Made by a program: the position numbers and the translations under genes. A stretch of 64,000 nucleotides of DNA from the NCBI RefSeq assembly GCF_947501665.1, contig NZ_CANMWS010000001.1, positions 266,821-330,820 on the forward strand, read 5' to 3'. The notes beneath the pieces were generated by a model. It saw nothing but the letters and a program-made list of their open reading frames with translations, made no database searches and was not told the DNA's origin. This stretch comes from an uncultured Shewanella sp. (GTDB taxonomy: Bacteria; Pseudomonadota; Gammaproteobacteria; Enterobacterales; Shewanellaceae). Of this stretch, positions 55,546 to 64,000 are shown one piece after another. Position 1 is the stretch's first letter. Every line of letters starts with the position of its first letter.

Positions 55546-56259
55546 ATGTTGAAAAAATTATTAGCCAGTGCCGTTACGGTTATTTTATTAGGGTCGAGTG
55601 TAAATGTTTTGGCAAAGGGGACTGATGCTGGAAATGGGCAAACGACTGAGGCTTCTAAAACGACTGACGCAAGCAGTATTGTGATTGATACCAAAAATCC
55701 TTATTCCATGATTGAAGGGGCAGCGAATAAAACCTTTGCGAGCTTTAATCAGGATCAAGCCAAAATTAAAGCGGATCCGAATTACTTAAAAGTGATTATT
55801 CAAGATGATTTGATGCCTTATATTGATTCTAAATATGCGTCTTATAAAGTCATGGGTCAGTATTTAAGGGACAGTACTAAAGAGCAGCGTAATAATTTTG
55901 TGAAAGCGTTTACAGGCTACTTGGTTACGACTTATGCGCAAGCTTTTACAGAGTACACTAATCAAAAAATACAGTTTTCCCCTGCTGAGGATTTTGCTAA
56001 TGAGAGGATCGTTAGCGTTGATGTACAAGTGATTGAGCAAGGCCGTCCTCCTATTAAGCTTATTTTCAAAGTGAGACGTTTAAAAGATAATACTTGGAAA
56101 GCGTTTGATATGGTCGCTGAAGGGGTGAGTTTGTTATCTACTAAGCAATCAGAGATTGGTAATCTTATTCGACAGCAAGGGATAGACAAGGTTATTGCAA
56201 CTTTAAATGAAAAAGCCCAACAGCCAATAAGTAGCAACTCAAGCGAGAAGAATAACTAG
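55546..56259 (+). CDS. mlaC: Periplasmic phospholipid carrier MlaC
   Basis: 237 residues with a signal peptide (1-23), a Thr/Ser-rich linker of about 25 residues, and the MlaC (Ttg2D/NTF2-like) fold: YSMIEGAANKTFASF, VIIQDDLMPYIDSKYASYKVMG, GVSLLSTKQSEIGNLIRQQGIDKVIATL. It shuttles phospholipid between MlaA at the outer membrane and MlaD. Its stop overlaps the mlaB GTG by one base. Confidence 0.95.
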   Translation: MLKKLLASAVTVILLGSSVNVLAKGTDAGNGQTTEASKTTDASSIVIDTKNPYSMIEGAANKTFASFNQDQAKIKADPNYLKVIIQDDLMPYIDSKYASYKVMGQYLRDSTKEQRNNFVKAFTGYLVTTYAQAFTEYTNQKIQFSPAEDFANERIVSVDVQVIEQGRPPIKLIFKVRRLKDNTWKAFDMVAEGVSLLSTKQSEIGNLIRQQGIDKVIATLNEKAQQPISSNSSEKNN

Positions 56260-56552
56260 TGCCGACTTTTATTCAAAAAGGCGAAGTTTGTCATATTAGT
56301 GGCCATTTAGGGCAAAGCGATGTGATAGACTTATGGCCGAAAAAAACGACGTTATTAGCAGCCAATACTCAAGTATTAGAATTGAGCGAGTTAGCCTTTA
56401 GTGATAGTGCTGGCATGGCATTTCTATTTGAATTGGTGAGTATCGCTGCTAAAGAAGGGGTAAAATTGACCCTGAAAGCACCTGCTTATCAAGTTAAAAA
56501 GTTAATACAATTATATGATTTAAAAGATTTCTTTGTTGAAGAAGTCATCTGA
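56259..56552 (+). CDS. mlaB: STAS-domain protein MlaB
   Basis: 97 residues, starting at GTG overlapping the mlaC TAG. A single STAS domain with LELSELAFSDSAGMAFLFELV (conserved Ser/Thr loop). It binds MlaF and is needed for its ATPase stability. Confidence 0.92.
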   Translation: MPTFIQKGEVCHISGHLGQSDVIDLWPKKTTLLAANTQVLELSELAFSDSAGMAFLFELVSIAAKEGVKLTLKAPAYQVKKLIQLYDLKDFFVEEVI

Positions 56553-56565
56553 GGTGAATAGAACC

Positions 56566-56823
56566 ATGGAATGTAAAGAGATAGAAACTATACTGCTTGA
56601 GGCTTTGTCTTTAGAGGAAGTGCATGTTAGCCAAGAGGGGACTCATTACAAAATTATTGCCGTGGGTGACTGTTTTGATGGAATGAACCGTGTTAAGCAG
56701 CAGCAAACAATTTATGGTCCATTGATGGGCCATATTACCAGTGGCGAGTTACATGCTATCACTATCAATGCTTTTACTGTCACGCAATGGAAGCGTGAAA
56801 AAGTATTTAATATGCCAAGTTAG
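56566..56823 (+). CDS. ibaG: BolA-family protein IbaG
   Basis: 85 residues from ATG 56566 with GAGGTGA at 56551-56557. BolA/IbaG fold: IETILLEALSLEEVHVSQEGTHYKIIAVGDCF and GELHAITINAF. Members cooperate with monothiol glutaredoxins in iron-sulfur trafficking. Placement between mlaB and murA is conserved. Confidence 0.93.
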   Translation: MECKEIETILLEALSLEEVHVSQEGTHYKIIAVGDCFDGMNRVKQQQTIYGPLMGHITSGELHAITINAFTVTQWKREKVFNMPS

Positions 56824-58092
<1,269 letters not shown>

Positions 58093-58109
58093 CCTATTCC
58101 TTTTGTATT

Positions 58110-58137
58110 AAAAGCCATTCTCACGAATGGCTTTTTT
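58110..58137 (+). terminator. mla-murA operon terminator
   Basis: AAAAGCCATTC, loop TCAC and GAATGGCTTTTTT: an 11-bp stem with A and T tracts, 18 bp after the murA stop; it may serve the convergent glycosyltransferase gene too. Confidence 0.9.
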
Positions 58138-58156
58138 GTTCATAGCGCTAAAGATA

Positions 58157-59497
58157 TTATTGGGGCGGTTTTATTAGTTGATTTTTCGCTTCAATCCATT
58201 GCGACATATATTGCGTGCTTTTCATACTGTGGTGCAATAACATTGAACCTAAAAAATTATTTTGGCGATGTGTGGTTAATGTTTGGCTTATCTTATCAAT
58301 GCGGGAAATGAGCTGGTGTTGATATTTGGACTCACTAAAACGTTGGTTAATCCAGTTGGGGCCGTTTTGTTGTAAATGAGACCAAAGGGCTTCGTTGTTA
58401 TAGAGTTCGATAGCTAATTCGGCAAATTGATTAAAGTCGTCATTACTGAGTAATGTCTCAGTGTTGTCGCCTATTATTTTATTTATTGCTTCATTGGTCA
58501 TACTTTGATTAATCAGGCTGTTATTGACAAGATTGCCACTTAACAAACTGTCATTCAAAAATAATCCTTCACGGCCTACGGATGTGGTCACACTGGGAAG
58601 GCCGCACTCTGCAGCATCAATAAATTTGCCCTTTAATCCTGCTCCAAACCTTAGAGGGGACAGTAATACTTTAGCGTTGCAGAGCATGGCTTTTGCATCA
58701 TCTACCCAGCCTTTAACCAGAAAACCTTGCTGTTCATTATGAAATTGAGTGGCTTTTTTAGGGGGATAGGCACCATAGATATGCAGTTGGGCCTTAGGCA
58801 TTTTTTTACGGATAAGCGGCCAAATGTGCTGCTTTAAACATAAAACTGCATCCCAATTGGGTTCATGGCGAAAGTTACCAATAGAAACAAAATGCATTCT
58901 GTCGGTAAATGGCTTAAAGGTCGGGTTATCCATTGGTGGTAGCATGAAAGGAATATAAATTAAGATAGACTCAGGTACGTTAAAACGTTCTTGTAATAAT
59001 CGCATTTCATATTCGCTGATCATAATGCTTAAATCGCAGCGTAAAATGGCGGCAATTTCACGTTTTGCTTGTTCGCTATATAAAGTGTCATTATTGACCG
59101 TGCTAATGACGGTATTAGGCTGTGTTTTTGCCATTTTTTGTCTGGCAAACCGAAGACAATGTAAATCTTCAGTATCGAGGATCCTTAAGGCGTTTGGGCA
59201 CTGCTTTTCAACTCGCCAAGCAAATTGCTCTTCCATCATGAAACGATCAAACAAGACCAAATCCGGTTGCAGTTGAATGATGAAATCATCAAAACTGCTA
59301 TCGTTGACTTCAATATGAGCTGAAGTAATATTTAAATTGGATAGAACAACGGCATGTTCGCTTTCCTGAGCCGGACTGGCATAAGTGATCTGGTATCCTT
59401 GCTGTAAAAAAGTATTAAGAAGCTGCAGCATACGAGAGCCGGCAGCACTAGAATTAGGTTCGGGCCAAACATAGCCTATAACGAGAAGTGTTTTCAT
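58157..59497 (-). CDS. Group 1 (GT4-like) glycosyltransferase
   Basis: 446 residues with a two-lobed GT-B fold. N-terminus: LLVIGYVWPEPNSSAAGSRMLQLLNTF. C-terminal donor site: KGWVDDAKAMLCNAKVLLSPLRFGAGLKGKFIDAAECGLPSVTT (about 270-315), with the family Glu region slightly altered. No polysaccharide genes are adjacent, so the acceptor is unknown. Own transcription unit. Confidence 0.8.
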   Translation of the reverse strand: MKTLLVIGYVWPEPNSSAAGSRMLQLLNTFLQQGYQITYASPAQESEHAVVLSNLNITSAHIEVNDSSFDDFIIQLQPDLVLFDRFMMEEQFAWRVEKQCPNALRILDTEDLHCLRFARQKMAKTQPNTVISTVNNDTLYSEQAKREIAAILRCDLSIMISEYEMRLLQERFNVPESILIYIPFMLPPMDNPTFKPFTDRMHFVSIGNFRHEPNWDAVLCLKQHIWPLIRKKMPKAQLHIYGAYPPKKATQFHNEQQGFLVKGWVDDAKAMLCNAKVLLSPLRFGAGLKGKFIDAAECGLPSVTTSVGREGLFLNDSLLSGNLVNNSLINQSMTNEAINKIIGDNTETLLSNDDFNQFAELAIELYNNEALWSHLQQNGPNWINQRFSESKYQHQLISRIDKISQTLTTHRQNNFLGSMLLHHSMKSTQYMSQWIEAKNQLIKPPQ

Positions 59498-59637
59498 AGC
59501 ATTGATTATACCTAGGGTAAATTATGTTTGGCACTATATTGACACTATTAATGGAGAGGGCTAATGGATTATCCTTGACAAGGTGTAGATAAGATATTTT
59601 ATCGAAAACAGATGATATAAGCAGTAAGGACAATTTA

Positions 59638-60018
59638 ATGTCAACGAGTAAAGAAATAGAGAATAAAAATGGCATGTTACCTGATAATGTTCATGCGTTT
59701 TATCATGCTCATGTGTATTTTGATGCTGGCACGCTTGAGCTGGCCACACAATTATGTCAGCAAGCGGAACGTTTATTTACGTTGACATTAGGCCGTTTTC
59801 ATCAAAAATTAGTGGGCCCTCATCCACGCTGGAGTTGTCAACTGGCTTTCAATCAAGCGGAATATGACAAATTATGCCACTGGTTGGATAAAAATAGGCA
59901 AGGCTTATCGATTTTAATACATGCTGATACGGGTAATGACTTAAAAGATCATACTGAGTATGCATTTTGGCTTGGTCAGCCTTTAATACTGAATCTATCC
60001 TTATTTATGCCAAGATAA
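59638..60018 (+). CDS. DOPA 4,5-dioxygenase family protein
   Basis: 126 residues. HAFYHAHVYFDAGTLELATQL near the N-terminus, GPHPRWSCQLAF in the middle and the His-containing ILIHADTGNDLKDHTEYAFWLG segment are the DOPA-dioxygenase (DODA-like) family pattern; the conserved His residues are metal-ligand candidates. Bacterial members are small and their natural substrate is unsettled. AAGGACA lies upstream of the ATG. Confidence 0.8.
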   Translation: MSTSKEIENKNGMLPDNVHAFYHAHVYFDAGTLELATQLCQQAERLFTLTLGRFHQKLVGPHPRWSCQLAFNQAEYDKLCHWLDKNRQGLSILIHADTGNDLKDHTEYAFWLGQPLILNLSLFMPR

Positions 60019-60212
60019 AATATGTCACTATTGTTAATTTACTGAATATTTCGAAAGTAAATACTTACATTATTATCCAAATATTCATCTAAGTTTGATT
60101 GTTTTGTGCGCTGGCTAGCATTTTTTTGTTTGTGAGTATCTTCTAATATGGATGCTTGGGATACTTTATCAATAAGCTTGCATTAGATGTTGATCCACGA
60201 GTTTGGAGTACC

Positions 60213-62084
60213 ATGGATAAATCCCAAGAAAAATCATTATTGCTGTGGTTAAAATCATATAAAAAAGCAAGCGGTCATTATTTATCGTTAAGTGTGATGT
60301 TAGGTGCATTGACCGGGGTTGCATTAGTGATCCAAGCTTGGTTATTAGCGACTTGTTTACATGGACTTATCATTCTTAATATGCCGAAAGCGGCGTTCAC
60401 AGAAGAGTTTATTGCGTTAATTGTGGTCATTATCATTAGAGCAATATTGGCTTACGCTCGAGAGCGAGTCAGCTTTATGGCGGGTCTTCGTCTTAGGCAA
60501 CATATTCGAGAAGCTGTATTAGAAAAGCTTTCTACTTTAGGTCCAGTGTTTATTAAAGGTAAACCCGCTGGTAGCTGGGCCACTCTTGTATTGGAGCAAG
60601 TTGAAGATTTACATGATTTTTATGCCAAATATTTACCTCAAATGATGTTATCTGGTTTTATCCCCCTTATTATTTTAGTTATAGTGTTTCCGATGAATTG
60701 GGCGGCAGGGCTTGTTTTAGCATTAACGGCGCCTTTAATTCCCATGTTTATGATTTTAGTGGGCATGGGGGCCGCTGATGCCAACCGTAAAAATTTCACC
60801 GCATTATCACGACTCAGTGGTCACTTTATGGATAGGTTAAAAGGGTTAAGTACGATCAAACTCTTTTATCGAGGAGAGGCTGAAGCCAAAGCAATCGAGA
60901 AAGCATCAAATGAGTTTAGAGAGCGAACGATGTCGGTACTGAGAATGGCATTTTTAAGCTCGGCAGTGTTAGAGTTTTTTACCGCAGTATCTATTGCTGT
61001 ATTAGCCGTGTATTTTGGTTTTAGTTATCTAGGGCATTTAAACTTTGGCAGTTACGGCGCCCCTATTACTTTATTTACTGGTTTTTTTGTACTGATTTTA
61101 GCCCCTGAATTTTTTCAGCCATTGAGGGATTTAGGAACACATTATCATGCCAAAGCACAAGCTATTGGCGCTGCTGAAGCATTACAAGACTTGTTATCAT
61201 ATGAAGAGCAGCGCCCTGCCAGTCAAATGTTATCTTTGAGTAAGAGGTTAACTTTTCCTGCCGATAGTGCACAAGTAACGTCAGGCACCATTAATGAATT
61301 TGTTGATATAAAAGTCATCGATTTAGTTGTAATGAGCTTTGATGGACAGACATTGCTAGGACCAATTAGTTTTGAATTAAAAGCCCGTGAGCATATTGCT
61401 ATTGTCGGTCCGAGTGGTGCAGGTAAGACAAGTTTACTCAATGCATTGATGGGTTTTCTTCCTTTTACTGGTGAGATCTTTATCAACGGTATTTCAATTT
61501 CTGATAGTGATACAGATGATTGGCGCAGAAAACTGACTTGGCTGGGGCAGGAACCCCAATTATTTCATGGCACAATCCGTGAAAATGTGGCCATGGCTAA
61601 TCCTAATTTGCGCGATGAAGAAGTCATCTCGTTGTTGACTGAGGCAAAGGTGATGGATTTTGTTGAGTCGTTGGATTTAGGGATTAATCATCCTATTGGA
61701 GAGCAGTCCTCAGGTGTGTCTGTTGGACAAGCGCAGCGTATTGCGCTTGCGCGTGCATTTGCACATAAGGCGGATGTGTATTTATTCGATGAGCCGACAG
61801 CAAGTTTAGACAGCCAAAGTGAACAGGCCGTTGTGATGAGCTTGTCAGAGGCAATGAAGTCAAAGACCAGTATCATGGTGACGCATCGTTTAGAGCAACT
61901 CAAGGATAAAAATAGAATTTTGGTTTTGGATAAAGGGAAGTTGGTTCAGCAAGGGCTATTTAAGGATATGGCAAACTGTGATGGTGTATTTCGTAATATG
62001 TTAAATGAAGCGATGGATCCTTTATCCTTATCTGTTGCCCCAAACGCGATTGTGCACTCTAAACCTGCTGACTCAGAGGATTAA
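60213..62084 (+). CDS. cydD: Cysteine/glutathione ABC exporter subunit CydD
   Basis: 623 residues from ATG 60213 (GGAG upstream). Six-helix exporter domain with GKPAGSWATLVLEQVEDLHDFYAKYLPQ and GMGAADANRKNFTALSRLSGHFMDRLKGL, which match E. coli CydD closely; ATPase domain with GPSGAGKTS, a degenerate signature SVGQAQRIALARA (also seen in E. coli) and DVYLFDEPTASLD. With CydC it exports cysteine and glutathione to the periplasm and is needed for cytochrome bd and c assembly. The N-terminal start at 60156 is not preferred. Confidence 0.96.
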   Translation: MDKSQEKSLLLWLKSYKKASGHYLSLSVMLGALTGVALVIQAWLLATCLHGLIILNMPKAAFTEEFIALIVVIIIRAILAYARERVSFMAGLRLRQHIREAVLEKLSTLGPVFIKGKPAGSWATLVLEQVEDLHDFYAKYLPQMMLSGFIPLIILVIVFPMNWAAGLVLALTAPLIPMFMILVGMGAADANRKNFTALSRLSGHFMDRLKGLSTIKLFYRGEAEAKAIEKASNEFRERTMSVLRMAFLSSAVLEFFTAVSIAVLAVYFGFSYLGHLNFGSYGAPITLFTGFFVLILAPEFFQPLRDLGTHYHAKAQAIGAAEALQDLLSYEEQRPASQMLSLSKRLTFPADSAQVTSGTINEFVDIKVIDLVVMSFDGQTLLGPISFELKAREHIAIVGPSGAGKTSLLNALMGFLPFTGEIFINGISISDSDTDDWRRKLTWLGQEPQLFHGTIRENVAMANPNLRDEEVISLLTEAKVMDFVESLDLGINHPIGEQSSGVSVGQAQRIALARAFAHKADVYLFDEPTASLDSQSEQAVVMSLSEAMKSKTSIMVTHRLEQLKDKNRILVLDKGKLVQQGLFKDMANCDGVFRNMLNEAMDPLSLSVAPNAIVHSKPADSED

Positions 62085-62087
62085 TTA

Positions 62088-63869
62088 ATGAAAGTATTAA
62101 TACCTTATCTTCGTATGTTTAAAAAGCAGTGGCTGATGCTTTCAGTGGGGCTGTTATTGAGTATGACGACGTTATTAGCTGGCATTGGTTTGTTATCGCT
62201 GTCAGGCTGGTTTCTATCCGCTTCGGCTATTGCGGGTTTAACCTTGGTGACCGCACAAGCGTTCAATTTTTTTACGCCTGCAGCGGGCGTGCGTTTTTTT
62301 TCTATCACTCGAACAGCGAGCCGCTATGGCGAACGACTTGCTACACATCAAGCCACTTTTCAGTTATTAACGCAACTTAGATGTTGGGTATGGAGTAAGT
62401 TGTTACCTTTAAGTGCTCAAGATCTGCAAGGCTTAAGGGGAGGAGACTTACTCAATAGACTCGTTGCTGATATTGATACGTTAGATCATTTGTATCTTCG
62501 TTTGATCACACCTATTGTTGCTTCGCTATGTGTGTTGTTGGGTGTATTTGTTTTCGTCTCTTTCTTTGATATGCACTTGGCAATTGTATTATCAGGGTTT
62601 CTATTACTTGTGTTATTGGTGATGCCGATTCTTTTTTATCAATTAGGCAAAAAGCCAGGACGGATTTTAATTGAAACAAAGCGTCATTATCGCACCTTGC
62701 TATTAGATTATATTCAGGGGCAGGCCGAGTTAACATTATTTGGTGCCCAAAAACGCTATAGAGAGCAATTATCGCAAATAGCGACAAGCTTCTATGACAA
62801 TCAAAAAGTCATGGCAAATATCACTGCATTGAGCCAAGCATTGTTGATTATATTTCATGGTAGTGCTGTGGTGTTATTGATGTATCTTGCTGCATCTGGG
62901 GTAGGAAGTGATAATCCTCCAGGGCCTATGCTTGCCATGATAGTGTTTATGACAATGGCGACGATTGAAATGCTGATGCCCATAGCAGGTGCCTTTCAAC
63001 ATTTGTCGAGCAGTATTACATCAGCTACCAGAGTGAGTGAATTAACCGATCGCAGTGCAAGTATCATATTTGGTAAGAATAGGGGGACGCGTGAAATTAA
63101 TGAAAGTGATGATGCGTTGAACATTCATGATCTGCATTTTTCATATGCGAGTAATCAAACCGTGCTATCAGGTATTCATCTGTCTATTAAGCAGGGAGAT
63201 AAAGTGGCACTACTTGGAAAAACGGGATGTGGGAAATCTAGCTTATTATCACTTATTACAAGAGATTGGTTAGCAGATAAAGGTCGCATTACTATTCATG
63301 GCCAGAATATTGCTGAACTGGGTGAAGCAGAGTTGAGGCAGAGTATGACAGTCATGAGTCAGCGTGTTTATTTATTCAGTGGGACATTGAGAGACAATCT
63401 ACTATTAGCTATGAATGTTACGTTCCACAAAATGAAGAAGGTTGAACGTGTCGAATATGATGTGAAACTGAATCAAGTTTTGCATCAAGTGGGATTGGGC
63501 CACTTATTATCTTCTATAGACAAAGCAAGCCATGGACTCGATCAATGGATAGGTGAAGGAGGAAGGCAGCTTTCTGGTGGAGAGCAAAGAAGGATTGGCG
63601 TTGCTCGGGTATTATTGAGAGACGCACCGCTTATATTATTAGATGAACCGACAGAAGGACTCGATAAAAAAACGGAACGAGACATACTGCATTTATTGCT
63701 TGAGTTTGCCAAAGGCAAAACCTTATTTATGATAAGTCATCGTTTAACGGCCATGCCCATTATGGATAGTGTACATATTATAGAAAACGGAAAAATCAGA
63801 ACATCTGGAACGCATCAAACATTATTTGAAACGGATGAGTATTACCAAAGTTTGTATTCAAGAGTATAA
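62088..63869 (+). CDS. cydC: Cysteine/glutathione ABC exporter subunit CydC
   Basis: 593 residues, three bases after cydD. Exporter domain (LLSLSGWFLSASAIAGL, FFSITRTASRYGERLATH) and ATPase domain with GKTGCGKSS, LSGGEQRRIGVARVLL and LILLDEPTEGLD. Half of the CydDC heterodimer. A terminator follows its stop. Confidence 0.96.
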   Translation: MKVLIPYLRMFKKQWLMLSVGLLLSMTTLLAGIGLLSLSGWFLSASAIAGLTLVTAQAFNFFTPAAGVRFFSITRTASRYGERLATHQATFQLLTQLRCWVWSKLLPLSAQDLQGLRGGDLLNRLVADIDTLDHLYLRLITPIVASLCVLLGVFVFVSFFDMHLAIVLSGFLLLVLLVMPILFYQLGKKPGRILIETKRHYRTLLLDYIQGQAELTLFGAQKRYREQLSQIATSFYDNQKVMANITALSQALLIIFHGSAVVLLMYLAASGVGSDNPPGPMLAMIVFMTMATIEMLMPIAGAFQHLSSSITSATRVSELTDRSASIIFGKNRGTREINESDDALNIHDLHFSYASNQTVLSGIHLSIKQGDKVALLGKTGCGKSSLLSLITRDWLADKGRITIHGQNIAELGEAELRQSMTVMSQRVYLFSGTLRDNLLLAMNVTFHKMKKVERVEYDVKLNQVLHQVGLGHLLSSIDKASHGLDQWIGEGGRQLSGGEQRRIGVARVLLRDAPLILLDEPTEGLDKKTERDILHLLLEFAKGKTLFMISHRLTAMPIMDSVHIIENGKIRTSGTHQTLFETDEYYQSLYSRV

Positions 63870-63896
63870 AACTGCCGATTAGAGGCAGAGTTTTTT
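63868..63896 (+). terminator. cydDC terminator
   Basis: CTGCC (63872-63876) and GGCAG (63884-63888) in a short stem with flanking A and T tracts ending in six T residues, directly after the cydC stop. Confidence 0.75.
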
Positions 63897-64000
63897 CGTG
63901 GTGGCGTAATTTGCAGCAATAATAGGGCGCTTTGTGGATAACTTAGGGGGTAAATCGTTAGGAAGTTGTGCTTAATAAATAAAGTGAAAATAAATGCTTT

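Overview
The window looks like chromosome from a marine gammaproteobacterium close to Shewanella. Base composition is moderately AT-rich. Several gene orders match that group: ilvY/ilvC, ilvLGMEDA, yajR-ssb, the kdsD-kdsC-lptCAB-rpoN-ptsN-rapZ-ptsO run, yrbG/mlaFEDCB-ibaG-murA and cydDC. The type III secretion genes make me think of type-III-bearing relatives such as Parashewanella, but the species is inference only.

Layout. (1) 1-1181: 5' part of a gene, running off the left edge, for a type III effector-like protein. (2) 1.4-8.5 kb: a GNAT acetyltransferase, an SMP-30 family protein, a FUSC/HlyD efflux pair, a 240-bp inverted-repeat element, and a sodium:solute symporter with a tiny membrane partner. 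(3) 8.8-18.3 kb: branched-chain amino acid synthesis: ilvY, ilvC, the ilvL leader with its attenuator, then ilvG-M-E-D-A. (4) 18.4-23.3 kb: a class V aminotransferase, a c4-type cytochrome with an allene-oxide-cyclase-like secreted protein, yajR and ssb. (5) 23.4-27.4 kb: an accessory island with a small secreted protein, an unknown protein, an IS110-family remnant, and an InvB-like type III chaperone followed by a candidate effector with a caspase/C80-like His-Cys signature. (6) 27.7-34.6 kb: a methyltransferase, then a TetR-controlled RND efflux operon and a DUF302 protein.

(7) 34.8-43.5 kb: an H-NOX nitric-oxide sensor gene interrupted by one in-frame TGA, its cytoplasmic histidine kinase, an MFS transporter, the lipid A deacylase PagL and a two-component system. 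Divergent from these is a glycosyltransferase cassette (GT2, ArnT-like GT39, GtrA), followed by two tiny paralogous proteins and an OmpA-family lipoprotein. Together this reads as an envelope/lipid A remodelling locus. (8) 44.5-53.1 kb, minus strand: ptsO, rapZ, ptsN, rpoN, lptB, lptA, lptC, kdsC, kdsD, yrbG. The usual hpf between rpoN and ptsN is missing, and LptA carries a C-terminal extension of about 200 residues. (9) 53.2-58.1 kb: mlaFEDCB, ibaG, murA. (10) 58.2-63.9 kb: a glycosyltransferase, a DOPA-dioxygenase-like protein and cydDC.

The most novel items are the chaperone plus C80-like effector pair, the effector at the left edge, the nonsense-interrupted H-NOX, the tandem QWDV microproteins, the pagL gene whose signal peptide seems to start at AUU, and the extended LptA. 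All calls come from reading the sequence; no database search was run.
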